Source: Lycorma delicatula
Taxonomy: Eukaryota > Arthropoda > Insecta > Hemiptera > Fulgoridae
Length of the DNA: 64,000 nt
Assembly: GCF_047948215.1 (NCBI RefSeq)
Contig: NC_134455.1
Location: 168,312,575 to 168,376,574, forward strand
Direction: 5' to 3'
Each line of letters starts with the position of its first letter. Position 1 is the stretch's first letter. This document shows positions 1-13,959 of this stretch, in pieces. The notes under the pieces were generated by a model. It ran no database searches, had not been told where the DNA came from, and was given only the letters and a program-made list of their open reading frames with translations. A program made the position numbers and the translations under genes.

Positions 1-1700
1 TTCATCCTGTGGCTCTCCAAACTACAAATCGCACAATTCGTCGGGCTGGTGCACTGGGCCCACCGGTGTCCTTTTTGACCGCAATTAAAACACAGTTCAG
101 TGCGGTCCTTTGCAAGTTGAGGACTTGTGCCCCAACCCCCAGCCCCGAAAGCATCTCTCTTCTGGATCGCGCATCCGGACCCTGCAGTGCACCCAGTCAA
201 TCTTCACATGCGTCGCAAGCAGTTTCTTTGCCGCTCCATAAGACGTAATAACGGATTTTGTGTTTTTCCAAACGCTGGGCGTAGTGAGGATATCCAAAAT
301 CTACATCTCCTCCAACGTCCGTCTGTCTCACTGCTTTTGCAAGCTCAGTCTCACTCACATCATCCTCAATCTCGTGGATGTGGACTACCGTACGTCGACT
401 ATCCTTCGTCTTTGAATCAACCTTCAAATCAGACTCACTGCCACTAAGAACCGTTTTTAATGCTACAGCCTTCTCGGCACCCCTCACTCTTATAAATAGT
501 TCTCCTCCAGCGCCCTGACGCAAGGACAGGATATCACCAAATTCTAGATCTACCATTGGCTGCTTGACTTTCTTTACCAGCTCCGCATACTACTGCCCGC
601 TAGCACAAACAACAACTGTCCGCTCTCCGTCACTGCTGGGGTGGATCGTCATACAGGGTGGAGGGGATTATATCACGCCTCCCAACTGTCAACGTAGCCT
701 TTCGGTATATCAACCAATCTTGTCAGCCGGTAGTAGAAACACAGGTGCGGGGATCAACCGCCCAATATCTTCAATGCCCCCAATATTGTCTTCAGGGCCG
801 CAGTCTCCCTGGCCCCAGAATCGAAGTATATATCGGGAACTATCTTCTACAATATCTCCTGCTGCAACCTAGATCATATTCCAAGACCCTCTCCCAGATT
901 GGTCTTAGAGAGGTCAACAAATCCACATGTATCCACCTTAGCCGAAACATTTTCCATAACACGATCTACCAGCGCCATCACACTGGCTGGCTAGTTCACA
1001 TCCACGACATCAAGCAACTCCTCGCCGAGAGTGACTGTGACAGGATGTCATTCAGATCACGGTCGTTCGGGGGGGGGGTTTGCATTGTAGCATCTGACAT
1101 ATGGAGTAGCACCGCAGTCCCTTCCCAGCGACTCTCGTAGTAGTCCAGACCAGGCAACCATCTTCAGTGCCGTCACTAAATCCACCATTGTCTCCAAGGC
1201 CTCTTTAATCTCACGCTTCGTGTTTGGAGTTACCTGCACCAAGCCGTGCAATATCCTAACCCTAGGAAAGTGTTCTTGAAGGGCGGTCGGGATTGCAGAC
1301 CCCGTTAAAACAGGTCATTCCTTTCCACTTGGCACAGCATGGCTTCAGTCAAGGATCCCAGCTGATGAATCATCCCCTAACTCTACGATCGGCGCATCAG
1401 AACCTCCTCCAACAGCACATTGCCTCCTCTTGTGCCCCGCCAGTCGCAGAGACCACAACTGTGACCGCTTATTAGTCGGTTTAATCTCTTCCACATAATC
1501 ATTGTCCATCTCAACCTCACTTGGAACCGGAGTCGCACCTCTGATGATAACGGCGGGTACTCTCTCTCATATGTCTCCTCCTGTACACTCTGCAGAGAAG
1601 AGTCACATATCTCTCTTCCTACAATGACCATACCCCTTCGGGTACTCCGCAGAGTATCCCTAGATGCCTTCCTGATAGTCTCCCTCATCCAAAATGATGA
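1..1700 (-). pseudogene. Decayed gag (ORF1) of an R1/I/jockey-type non-LTR retrotransposon, cut by the window edge
   Basis: Read on the minus strand, the region encodes pieces of a retrotransposon nucleic-acid-binding ORF1 protein in shifting frames. The upstream part (about 1,251 to 1,140) has TKREIKEALETMVDLVTAL. The middle part (about 620 to 200) has a long open stretch with GERTVVVCAS, then VDLEFGDILSLRQGAGGELF and HIHEIEDDVSETELAKAV. The downstream part has serial CCHC zinc knuckles. The first knuckle reads CFRGWGLGHKSSTC, so its second Cys is Gly. After a one-base frameshift near 100 the second is intact (CFNCGQKGHRWAQC), and a third begins with CAIC and leaves the window. Such proteins coat the element RNA. 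The reverse transcriptase ORF would lie to the left, outside the window. The base composition is clearly less AT-rich than the DNA to its right. Multiple frameshifts make it a pseudogene. The clade is not certain. Confidence 0.8.
1069..1078 (+). repeat. Poly-G tract (10 G) inside the gag remnant
   Basis: A run of ten G residues lies within the minus-strand gag remnant, so it is a C run in the sense strand. It coincides with a region where the reading frame becomes hard to follow, which fits homopolymer slippage as a cause of frame loss. Confidence 0.85.
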
Positions 1701-1749
1701 CCCATCACGAAGGGTACGGGAGACACCTTGCGATTCATCAGAACTTTTG

Positions 1750-4700
1750 GATACAATTTCGACTTATTTTTATGAAAAGATTGAAATTAATATTTCTTTT
1801 ATTAAGAAAGTTCTTAGTTACTAAGAACAAGCGAATGAAGTTAGAAGGTTAACTAGTTGCTGTTGAGATTATTCACTGGAAAAACCAAGCAAAAAAAAAA
1901 GATTATCGATTTAAAATTATAAACGTAAGTCGTTTCAATGTTCTTACTTGAGGGTAAATTTTATCGAGAATAATTGGGATGGAGACTCTTGGAAGAGCGT
2001 TTATTTGATGTTCCAGATGTTATTTTAATTTACGAAAGAAAATGTTAAAAGAAATAAAATTAGTGATGATTTAAATACAAAAACCATTAAAAAGTGGCCC
2101 ACAAAGCTGGAGAAATCGCAGTCGCCTGCCAAACTAAATAATAATAGCAAACTAAATCGTCATATGTTTTATAACGAGAAAGGCATACAGCTGCAGGCTG
2201 TGAGCATTCATTTCTTTAATGCTACTACTTCTGTTGTTACTCATGTTGTGATTTAACAATTGCCGTTGAATGTCCCTCTCTTATTTCCATACGGCGATAG
2301 ACCAGTCTAGATTCGTTTAAACAGCCGTAGGCCGTTGGCTCCGTCCTCATTAACTCGTTCGTGTCTTTTCTCTTCTTTATTATTATTGTTTTACGTTCAA
2401 TCTTTCGTCTCTAATATCACTTTCTACCTATTATTTCTAACATTCATTTCAATGTATGAAATCAACGTGGACTTTGGAAAGCAACCTGCCCAGATCATCG
2501 TGATCATCCATAACCTAAAAATAGTGCTTGTTCGTTTGAATTTATCAGCAGACGGTAACTTTTGTATCGGAATTCACTGTTAACGAAGCTCATGCCCACG
2601 TGATCAGCGCCTGAACTGTTATATTTTATTTTATTAAAGATTTTTAGCTATAAGTTTGCCGAAATCATTCTTGATAAAATAATATTATTTTGGTAAGGAA
2701 ATTAATATCTATTTCATGCAGCGACTGAATTGTCTAGATCGTAGCTGCCTGATTTTAAAAGAAAGGAATAAGGATACTTGCGTTTAACTGTTATGATCTA
2801 GGACATGCACGTGTATTTTAACAAGTAAGATTAGTTAAATGAAGTGGTGTGTAAAAAAATTCCGAGAGTACGGAAATTGAACCCGAGACAGTTAATTGAC
2901 TTTCTAGAATGCTTATCATGTTACACCGATTAGTTGTCCTCAGACTTCTTGATCTGTCTACTTTGAAGTTTAAGTTTAACAAATAACGATTTTTAAAAAA
3001 GATTAAACGTAATCTATACATAAGTAGGAAGAGGTAATTAGTATAGCATCTTAATAGATTCCAAAAATTTGTACCTGGCTTATTTACAACATTACTTTGA
3101 GCGGGTGAAACAACCGAATGCAGAATGAGTTTGTTTTCAGGACAACAGAAAGGCAATTAAATAGAGATTGAAAATTTTAATGGAAGAAAGCAAGAAGAGA
3201 AAATGGTTTTTAATTTTTGAACAGTAAAGGTTTGTGGTTACGTTTTATCTTTTTAAGTTTTCTTTCATTGATCATATATTAAGGTTGAAAAACCGAGACT
3301 GCTAAACATTATGTTGAGTGCCAGTAATCCACTTTACCTTCAATATTCTCTTTGGACGAAAATAAAATAAAAGAGAATGGCTGTTTGGTTGACAGTTTAC
3401 ATCTGCTGATTAAAACACTTATTTTTTCGTTGAATACCACTTGAAATCCTGAAATATTACTACCGTTATTGTCTTGAGAAAAATGTAGTTGTTAATCCTA
3501 GATCGAATGTTTATGATTTACTTGGACATTCTTTCTAGTCAATTTAACAAGAAACACTAGATGTCAATCTGTGTAGATTACTATACAGTAGTTATGTGTT
3601 CACTATAAAATTGAGCATAAGTAGAGGTAAAGGCATGAAAATCCATCTTAACTACAAATTTCAGGAAATAGAGCAGTTTAACAATACTCAAATTATTTAA
3701 AGTTTCCACTGAGTGTAATAAAAGGATTTTATTTTTATTTTAAGCATTTTCTTGCGTCCTTTTATAATTAAGAGTTATCAGGCATTTTTTGTCATCTAAT
3801 TTTTCTGTCACTCTGCAGTTGGGATCACGCTTGTTGTTCAAAAAAAACCATATATAACACGAAATTACGTTTACTACATGTTTTTTTTTATTTATTTCTT
3901 AATTACTAAATTTGGATTTAAATTATTAAATAAATCCATCCATCTTATTAAAAATTTATATTAGAAATGATCATACATTTTACCTGAAGGAAAAACATCT
4001 TTTTCAGATTCTAATCGCATGGTATGAAAATGAGGTTGTATACATAAACATAATGAAAGAAAAAGATTTTGACTGAAATAAATTTAATATAGATTTAATT
4101 TTTTTTATCTGACTCGTATTTCAAATTAATAAAAGTATTGTAGGCAGTAGAAAAATCGCATTAACAATCAGCTATTAAAAAAAAAGGCTATGAGTTTAGG
4201 TTTTAAGCCTGAAACTTCATTCCTATATTAATAATTATAATTTACAGATTCTAAGGCAGAATTTCTAACGATGAATTTTCAGCTAGTGAACGTTTAAAAC
4301 GGTAGAGTGTGGTTTTTCATAACTTCCGTAAGTTAAGTTTAATTATACTTAAACGAATAACCCTAACTAGACCACCGAGGTTTTCTCAACGTTATTATAT
4401 CATAATGGTCGGATGACTTTGAAGAAATAGTTATAATTGTGAAAATTGTCTAAATTGTAGGTTTGAGCTACTTTGGAAAAAAACGTACAAGTCTTTTGTT
4501 CCTTATTAAGCGCATAAAAGAAATAATTGAATTCTAATGAACATTTCAGTGTTACGCACAAACAGGTGATACACATATCTACCTTCTGTTCCTATTATTT
4601 TCACCGTAACCAACAAATGTAATTACCATTCATTCCTACACAATGGGATCAAAAGCAAACACGCACATCATTCAGGCAATGCTTCTTATTTCATACAACA

Positions 4701-7700
4701 GACAAGCATTTACATCTCTTGCATAAAAAAAAAAATTAACTTACTTTACACGTTCACTGAGCCTATATAGAAAAAAAAAGTTAAACATTAAAAACCACTT
4801 CATGGACATCGGAATTGAAGTACTTAGTTATCTCATCGGTTAGCTTCCTCAAAACAGACCTACCGATTCATGTTTTTATATCTGACAATTATGAAAGTGC
4901 AAGTTGCATAATCTGGAAAACAATAATATGTATTATTATACATATGTACAATTATATGTAGATGTACATAAATACATATCTACATATATATATATATATA
5001 TTTAGCGGAGTCTCCTATATTGTTATAATTATTATTAAAGTAAATCCTTGAAAATTGCGTTTTTCGCCTGTTTTTTGGTTCGCGTTTTTTTTTCTTCACC
5101 AACTGCAGTATGAAGACTAAAGTACTGGAAAAATATTGTAAGACAGTATTTATTGGGTATGGCTTATTTTCTTTAGCGAGAACGTATGTTATTCCTTTTT
5201 CTGTTATTATATACATTTATTCTGTTTTCCAAAAGTACCATCAGTAATAATAACTTCGGATCGGCTTCTACGCCCAGAATGTTTCCTCAGAGATATCCTT
5301 GGATATTACTTGGGAATTGTTGCTAGTTCTTTTACTTACTCTTTCAATGCATTTACTCCTCAGTGTACGGATTTATTTACGTTAATTGGTGCTTGATAAT
5401 AAATTTATTATTCGTAAAATCAACTGCCGTAAATATTACTATTACCGGTTGAACATAAAACGTTAGGATAACTTTTCAGTAAAATTTTGGTGGCCTGGTT
5501 GAAATCTATTATACATGGTATCAGTTTATCTTAATTGTGGATCGATTAATGTCGGACAGTTTCAATAAATTTTCATAGTTAACTTCAAAACTTACAACCA
5601 CTATCATAATAACCTACTATTCATTCAAACATTCAAAACTTTTATGTTCTAGGAAACCGATTTGTCAGCTGTTAATATACCGATACTTATTAAAGCCAAA
5701 AATTTTAGTTTGCTTTAATCTTCTTTGATCAGTAAAAAACTGATAATTAACAGTTTTTTTTTTGTATTTTGGGTTCTTATGGTTTTGGGATTAGAAAAAA
5801 GTGCATGTTTGTCATGTCAAGAGCTGATAACAGTTATTGCACGTAGTGAAACAAAATGAATCTTTGGAACCTGTAAAATGTTAGGATATAGTATGCTGGT
5901 AAATTTTCAGTAAAATATACTTTTTATACTCTTCTCTTTTCGGCAATGAACCGTGAAATTCGCGTCGTATTATTTTCTTTTTAATACTATTGTTTCTCTA
6001 ATTCAGCAATTTTTACTGTCAATTGTGTAAATATAAATTAGTATCGATCTTTATTTCATTTGATTTTTCTCATCGGCTTTAGAAGTTCGACACGTAGACT
6101 TTAGTTGAGGATATTTTAACGTGTACTTGGAATTGAGTAATGTAGTAGATGGCGGAATAGCGGAGATACGGCGAACGCATGACTGCATTTTATATAATTT
6201 GTATCTTCTCTATCTAACCACTTACTATCATCTGTATTTTATTGGTGTCGTCAGTAGAAAAGATTTTTTAACCACCACTGTACTGCTTGAAAACAGTGTC
6301 GTAATAAAAATATTGAATTGTGTTTTTTTTATAATAGTCAATATTGTACTTTAGAATTCATGAACTTACAAGTGCTCGAATAGATTAATTAAAACTTATC
6401 ACGAATCGATTAAACTAAATTATAATTATAAAATTGAAAACATATAACGTTTTTTTAAATAAAACGAATATTTCTTAGTAAAATTTATTTGAATATGTAA
6501 ATATGTGTAAATTTATGCAAATAAGAAGATAAAACGACAAAGAGAACTTCATGCCGATAGCAATAGAAGCAGAAATATAAAAGAAACATCAGCAACGATG
6601 CTGAAAGAGATGAGAACAGAAGCGAACCAAAGTTGACGTTCTACTATACTTGTAGTAAATCTAATTTTTCATACGCCTAACTCACTTCTGTAAAATAAAG
6701 GAACAGTTTTACCTTTCATAACTGCAAAAATCTTATTTATCTTCTCTTTTAACTAAAAAATATTATTTGTGTTTTTATTTAAGAGCTTTTGTCGAGCAAA
6801 CGGTATTATTTTTACTTAAGTTCTTGAATCCTTAAAAATAAAATTCTGTTAACTTGAATCAACATTTCAACATATAACTTTTGACTTGTATTTTTTATAA
6901 TACAATCTTGTTCAAACTTTTCATATATTGTGTGTATTACTGATTTTCATTAGTTTCACTTCGTTGGTGTTCGTAGAGATATTCGTAATGTAATTCTTAC
7001 AGCTTTCTTAATTATTTATTAGAAAATCATTATATTTTTCCTTGTGATGCGTTTTGTTACTTTCAACAGGTTTATTTATAAAGAAAGAAAATTTTTTTTC
7101 AGAATTGCCTCATTTTTTTTAAAAAATGGACCGCTGTTCAGGAAAAACGCCGATAGTTTTGTTCGAGACTATTCTTATAAATTATGATTATTATTACTAT
7201 TTTTTGTAAGATATGCTACAAATTTCTAGCACTGGTTTTTTTTTTTAAGTGTGCTTCTAAGCATTTTTACACCTTGTAGTTTATCACGATTTACATTTAT
7301 TAAAACGTGTGAGTCCTTCCTGAAATTTATAGGTAATGTTTTAATGTTTATTGTATACTTTTAATTATCGCCTGCAAATAATCCAGCAGTCAGGACAGGA
7401 TCAATTCCTCCAGATATTATTCTATAAGTTTGGTTAGTCATTATAGCACGTCACATTGCTTCGAGAAAATAGATTACTGACATAAGATAGGTTGAAAAAG
7501 TGGGCTATATTACTTTAAAAAATCACTTTCTCAAAAATATATTGTTTTTGTTGTGAAATTTAGAATATAAAGTAATTTTATACTCTGAAATATCCTAATT
7601 AAGAATATAGGATGTCAAAGTTAAAGGTTGTCAGAATAAAATATGGAAAAGAGTCTCAAACCAGTTGACGTAAAAAAATTTTATCGTTCACTACTTCCTT

Positions 7701-9300
7701 TGAATTTTAAATGGTGGGCAAAAGAACCTCATTACAGTCTTGGGGTTGACTTATATGGTGTTTTTATTTGATTTGTAGAACGATTCGAATACTTATTAAT
7801 TAATAAATTCAGAAAAGAAAATGGAATTTTTACTTCTATTTAATTTTGTGTTTACAGGTAGATTTAAGTGACTAAAAAATACAAGCTCATAAGTATTTAT
7901 GGAAAATCCAAAACGTGGGATTTAAACAGATTGGACAGAAAACGTATAATTAAGGGCTCTTGTTTATTTCTATTAAAATGAGAAATCCTTTGATGAAATT
8001 AAGGGTAGATTACCACTCATTCTGTCTGAAAATACCTAACTTTTAATTATCTGTGTTTCTTCTTTTACAAAAAAAAGAATCATTTTTTTTTTTATAAACC
8101 ATTATAATTCTTTTCACGAAAAGTAACAAATTTAATTGTTTTCTTTGTTAAGTAATTTTAATAAAATTTAAGAATTTGTTAAGAAAATTAAATAGTGCCT
8201 GATATGGTAATCCGAGTTTTTAAAGAGATCTGATTAAAATATATTTACTTTATTTCATGCCAACACTTTCAAATAAACTGAACAACGAATCTTGAACAAA
8301 AATAAAAATAAATTAAACCATTTTAAGCTGAAAGATAATAAAACTAAAAACAAACAGTAATAAGACCATATTAAGGTGAATTTCTAATAAGTGATCATAT
8401 AACATAATTAATATTAATCAATAAATATACCCCCATTACATATTACGTATGTACTCGACTAATTTATAAAAACCCTACTTATTTTGTAGGCTGCATATTA
8501 TTTTTAAATTAAATCATATTAAAAAAGGTTTTTATTTTTATTTAATTACATTTGAGTCAAACCACGTTGACGAAAGTTAATTACAGTTAAAGAAGTTTTT
8601 TTTGTAAAATTTAAGGAATAATTAGCCTGTGACTTACCGGTGCGTGGATTTAAATCCGACTCGGCCCTACTATTCTTGACACATATATATGTATAAAGTT
8701 ATTTGTAACTTGTATACTATAGGCTCCCAAAAGAGTTATAAACAATTAAATTGTTTCTTCTTAAATTGTAACTTCTGGACTTTACTGAAATTAACGACTC
8801 ATGATATTTTTAAAAATTTGAAATAAATTTGAATTTGTGATGTTTGTTTAAATATACGGTATTTTTAAATATTAATTATTAATAAGTCTGACTTAATCAA
8901 AACCCGTTTCATATTTAACTGGTGGAACCGCATTAAATTATATAATTTATATCTTTATTAATGTGACTATAAATTTAATAGCGGTATATCTTGCTCGTTA
9001 TTAGTAATTTTTCTGATGTTTCTGGCACGTTTGTCTCGTAATTTTTGTTATAATAAGTGATGGTGCTGGATTTTTACCGTGTCACTGTTAATAAATTCTG
9101 TTGATTACTGTAGCTGTAGCAGAAACAAGCCTCTTCTCCGTTATTCATTATTGCCAATAATTATTATGAAATTCAAAAGGGTGTAATAGAAAGAAATTCG
9201 ATGTTATTAAGTACGTTTAATTGCAGTGTTACATATATCAATATAATGTACTATGTGTGATGAAGAGGGTAAATGGGTTCAGTTATATTAAATTATCTTG
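1750..9300. other. AT-rich non-coding stretch
   Basis: I see no recognisable coding region or RNA gene here. Open frames are at most about 110 codons, have no recognisable motif and fit chance in AT-rich DNA. It holds short A and T runs and a short (TA)n run at about 4,984-5,002. At 8,615-8,665 a small patch contains a B-box-like GGATTTAAATCC followed by GACTCGGCC. This might be an eroded tRNA-SINE, but I cannot see a convincing A box. Confidence 0.6.
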
Positions 9301-9306
9301 TCTGTC

Positions 9307-9386
<80 letters not shown>
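9307..9386. repeat. Compound (TG)n(TA)n microsatellite
   Basis: A (TG)n run of about 20 bases passes directly into a long (TA)n run with one interruption. Alternating purine-pyrimidine tracts of this kind are common in insect non-coding DNA. Confidence 0.95.
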
Positions 9387-9390
<4 letters not shown>

Positions 9391-9657
9391 CTAATGCGGT
9401 CTCTGATATGCCGCCTAGTTACAGATAGAACTTTAATTACAAATTATTTAATTATTCAGGCATTTCAGTTGCGAACCAATAAACATCGAGAGGGAGAGAT
9501 AGTAAATTAAAACAAAACAGTAATTGGTGCATTCATCTATCGCCTCGGTTTTGTTGCTATTCGTTTCTGTAGTAATTCACTACAATGTACGTCTATCTAG
9601 TTTGACCGGTACTTCAGTTGTACACAATTAATGTTTCTCGATTGAAACCTTCTGTTT

Positions 9658-9658
<1 letters not shown>

Positions 9659-9696
<38 letters not shown>
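9659..9696. repeat. (AT)n microsatellite
   Basis: An uninterrupted AT dinucleotide run of close to 38 bases, in non-coding AT-rich DNA. Confidence 0.95.
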
Positions 9697-9699
<3 letters not shown>

Positions 9700-11030
9700 T
9701 TATATGAAATCGTATATATTTTAAGAAGTCTCTATGTTTCAAAAATAAGTAAAAATGGACGATAATTAAAACGAAATATTTAAAAAGTTTGAAGGTCTTA
9801 TATTCCCAGTTTATTGGTTTCTTCGAGAACAAAATCTACGTGCGGCATTTTGATTCCTTTAATGGGTTTTTATTTTTATTTCTGCAGAAAAGCTAGAAAC
9901 TCCTCCATCAGTTTATACGGTACAGATGAAATAACTCTGAAGAAGTATTTTAGGCAGAGACGTATAGAATTTTCAGTTCCTTCCCTTCTGTTGTACCGTC
10001 ACTTATTACCGATAATAATGGCGGTATTAACAGAATAAAAAACGCTTTTTATACTTAAATTAATATAAATTATAAGTCTTCACACTGATTTACAATTAAA
10101 GCGTGGAACATTAGTGAAAAAAGTATATTTTTAGATTTCGAAAGATGTGCCGTGATCTAGCATCAATATATGCGGTGAATTATATTTGGGATACAGTTGA
10201 ATTGCTGTACGCTGATGTGGAATGAGTTTTATCCTCATTCCACATTCCATTAATGTGGTTTGTTAAGACTATTACTACGAATTATTTCCATTTCTTAGTG
10301 GTGAAGTACTTAAATATACTTGAAACACGTATGCAATGAAACAGTACTAGCCGAAAGATTTGGAAAAGACGATCTGCTCCTCGTAAAAGAGAAAAAGTAA
10401 CTGGTAAAATGAGGATGATGTGATGAAGAAAAAGGAAGTGATTTGCCGAATAACGAAAATCATTGATGAAATATCAAACAAAGCTCAGAATATCTAGAAA
10501 TGTTGAGAAAGGGCATGGAACATAACAGAATGAATACTAAAGTACCTGAAGAATGTTAGTAATGAAGCGCTTTATTTACAATTTAGTAATTGCCTGTTCG
10601 TTTCCGACATCAACCAGTAAAATTTTTAAACTTAAATTTTACCTTAGACCGCCTGGATATAATGTGTACATGTCTTCAATTATAGGAAATTTAATGACAG
10701 TTTTTAAACCAGATTCCCTTTTGGTTACCTTTGTGGCTCGATGATAATTTTACCCTTTTAAAGAAGTTTCCAGTTTCCTTTACCCGTTGGTGGGGAGGGT
10801 GGTAGAACACTTATAGTATAATGTTAACATTAATAAATCTATTGTTAGTGTGTATTGTTTTTTGAATAAATATACTTTTTTATTTTGTACTTAAGTTTAA
10901 TAAATAAACAGTGTGTTGTTTCTAAAAACAATATGTCTGAACGGTTTACACACTCATACACACACAACTTAATTTAAAATATTTATTATTTTATTTAAAT
11001 ATAGTATTTTTTCGTTTATTTAATTCAGTG
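9700..11030. other. Non-coding stretch with a 12-bp-arm hairpin
   Basis: No recognisable gene. At 10,215-10,245 there is a perfect hairpin: the arm ATGTGGAATGAG pairs with CTCATTCCACAT across a 7-base loop. A third partial copy of the arm (ATTCCAT..ATGTGG) follows at once. Open frames at 9,814-10,038 and 10,553-10,744 show no recognisable motifs and look like chance. Confidence 0.55.
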
Positions 11031-11039
11031 ATTCTTGTA

Positions 11040-11230
11040 ACTAAAGCGCGCGCACGTACCGTATTTAATTCGCGCGGGTGTAGCGGTACTAGCAGCGACG
11101 GTCGGTATTAATTAAAGTAATGTAATTTCACAACTTATGTAGAACAAATTTCGCTAGCACGGTCGGCAGATTAGTGTAGCCGCGAGGCTTCACGCACACG
11201 GTACCGGGCGATCGAATTCGAGACCCAACC
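11040..11230. other. CpG-rich, GC-balanced patch
   Basis: A compact block rich in CpG (GCGCGCGCACG, TTCGCGCGGG, CCGCGAGG, CGGTACCGGGCGATCG) stands out from the AT-rich surroundings. No open frame or RNA fold is evident. It could be an unmethylated regulatory patch, part of a repeat or a non-coding exon. It lies directly upstream of the dispersed repeat that follows. Confidence 0.45.
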
Positions 11231-11289
11231 AGATCGAGTTATTTTTTTACATTTTAAATATTATTAATGTAATTCTACCGCTCACCTGT

Positions 11290-11790
11290 GGTGTCACAAC
11301 ATAGCAGACGACTGAACAGAATTTTTTTGGGGTGAGGGTGCGATTTTGCAAAAAAAAACATTTTTGCAAATATTTTTATTTTCTGTGTGTCTAAGAAAAA
11401 TATAACCTTATTTAGGTGAAACCTCAAGATACTGAGGGTGACCTTGCTTTACAGCCTCACCCCTTTGACCTTTTAAGTTGAAAATTTAATGGCATCAATG
11501 CCCCATTTATAGAAGTAACCTGTCCATTTTTAATCTAAATTGGTCCAGTAGTTCTGGAGATATAAGGTGATTTAGAGTCTAACACCAAACATACACAACT
11601 ACAAATATTAACATCCGGAGTATTTCCATCTGCTCTTTTGGGGTTTTTGGGTACGATAGGTGTCAAAACGTCAAGATCTGGTGAAAACCACCGCATATTT
11701 CCAAATTGGACCGATTACAATATTTTTCCTTCTTGAGATATAGCGCTATCTAGACGAGAAGGTAAAAATAAACATTTGTGAAATTGTAAC
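11290..11790 (+). repeat. Dispersed-repeat-like block, possibly a retrotransposon 3' tail
   Basis: The block contains AAATTGGTCCAGTAGTTCTGG followed by GAGATATAAGG. I recognise this type of sequence (an ATTGGTCCAGTAGTT-like core followed by GAGATA) from 3' ends of RTE-like non-LTR elements in arthropods. A second, inexact version, TTGGACCGATTACAAT then TTCTTGAGATATAG, lies about 180 bases downstream. No protein can be read. Calling it a transposable-element tail is inference and would need a repeat-library match. Confidence 0.4.
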
Positions 11791-11799
11791 TAAACCATT

Positions 11800-13955
11800 A
11801 ATCTGTTTCGAGGATTTTGATTTTTTTGTTAGGGATTCCAACTGTTATCCAATTCTGAGCAGAAATGATATGTGTTTAAATACCATTTATTCTTTCTTAA
11901 TTCCACAAACATTTGTTCTGGTTATACACTTGTTTTGAAGGTTGATTTTATTGTTATAGAATTATTCCACTAGAACTTATATGTTTCCACTAATTAATTA
12001 AAAATATTAAGTTATGACTTCTTAATTCGTCAATTTATGTCTCTCACACGGTGAAAAACTTGCCACCCGGAGTTTTAGCCATGTTTATATAATCTACTTT
12101 TTTCCGTATACTCGTATATATGGATGTAAGAAAAATTAAGCATCATGTATATTGTCGTGAAATAAGCTTGATGACGCAGTTATTTATGATAATAATTAAT
12201 TCCGATTGGTCGACCCGACACCGTACTGTTTCTTCGATCTTATCTTATTGTATTGTTTTAAAACCTTGCCTGCCACTCTAATAATTTTATACTAATACCT
12301 CTCCTTGCATTCCTTTTGAATATTAATTGAAATTTATAAATACTCATTGTTTGTTGTAATTGACTGTCTTGGAATAGAGCCCGACTATAACAGAATTATT
12401 GTATTAAGGTCATTCGGTATTTGTTTTATGAATCTATTAATATAACTTCAATGATCGCTATCGTTTATAATCTCTTGTTTGTAAATTTCTTCCTATTTAT
12501 GTTTACTGTAATTGTTAAGAATGGACGGAATACGTTCAGTCAGTAATTATTAACATAAATATCCTCTAAGTCCATTTATTATCTTCAGAAGTCTGGAACT
12601 CTTCTTTTATAATATTAAGCGATCTGCTTTTAGTCGGGTTCACGACATTGTATTTCATCTTAATTTCGCTCCTTAATACAGTTTTCTTTTTTTGTTGTAA
12701 TTTTAATACCCGTTTAGATATTAGGTTTCGTGTTAACATTTCGGATTCCTTATTCTGTTATCTATTTTTCCGTACAGCCGTAGATTTGTAATATAATTTT
12801 TTCACCGAATTCCTGGAATTGAAATGCCGTGGAACAGTTTATTTAAGAACCCGACAAAGTCCCTATCGATCGGTGGAGTAGTAGACGTTAACCTTAGAGT
12901 ACTTGAAGAATTACGAGGATAAAACATTTTATTTCTTCGCTTTTCCTAACTACTATATCCTATGACACGGAGAATAGTGCATCTCTTGTTTGCTCCTTAG
13001 ACACCTTTTGCGGTAAATTTTCAAATCAGGATCGGACTCGTTTCATTGCACGTAAAGTTATCCAGTTAAAGAATTTCTCTTTTCCTGGCCACGGTAGGAG
13101 ATTCCACTTTTCACCACTATCTTTTATACTGTTAATTTAATTTAATTTTTTCCAAAAAGAATTAAAGTCTATGTGTAATGAGCGATTGTAATTTTGAAAT
13201 TTTACATTAATTTTTTTATTTTAAATCTTTTCAAAAATTGTAATCTTTTATAGCATGTTTCGTCCATAATAGAGGAAAGATGAAGGATGTAAGTTAATGA
13301 AAAAATATCATACTTGTTTATTTATATTGCGAACTTAAAACTGTATATTATATGATCATCTGGTGTGATTTCTGTTTAAAAGTATGTTGTTTATTTTATT
13401 TTTATTTATTCTATTTATTCTGTCTTTTTATTTTATTTTTTCTGGGTGGCGTACAGGTGCGAGCGCGTTGGTGTGAAAATAAAAAAAGTTTCTCCTTGGC
13501 GAGAAAGTATTTTGATCGTAATATTAAAACCGCAAACTTTTCCTTTATTTTTCCTTATTGTCATGATTTACGAAGGAAAGTTTAAAAATGTTTTTAGGTA
13601 GCCTAACTTTCAGCTTTAGCGTAACTGTTGAAGCAAGTTAAAAAGTTGGTGTATTTACAGAGTATCGTGGGAGGTAAAAGGACCTGAAAATCATGTCCGT
13701 TCTACTTTGTAATTTCGAATTGTAATAATATTTCATGCTAATATTATTTATCCATTTATTTACTTCTTTTTGTATTTCTATTATTCGCTTCCGTTTACAA
13801 TAACACCCTTTTACAATAACATTTTGATGATAAATACATATATATATTTAATTATTCAATATTTAAATATAGTAGATGTATCTTTTGACATTTTCATTTA
13901 ATTTAAAAACAATATTTCCCCAACCAATTTTTCACCTATTACCAGATCTAGGTTT
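11800..13955. other. AT-rich non-coding stretch
   Basis: No recognisable gene. Slightly less AT-rich segments lie at about 12,170-12,240 and 12,810-12,920. A small plus-strand open frame at 13,352-13,585 is dominated by Phe, Leu and Tyr from a T-rich run and is not convincing. Confidence 0.55.
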
Positions 13956-13959
13956 TTGT

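Noticed and set aside
127..1140. Plus-strand open frames (102-160 codons) at the left end
   Set aside because: The minus strand carries recognisable gag motifs and zinc knuckles. The plus frames are shadows of the same GC-richer DNA.
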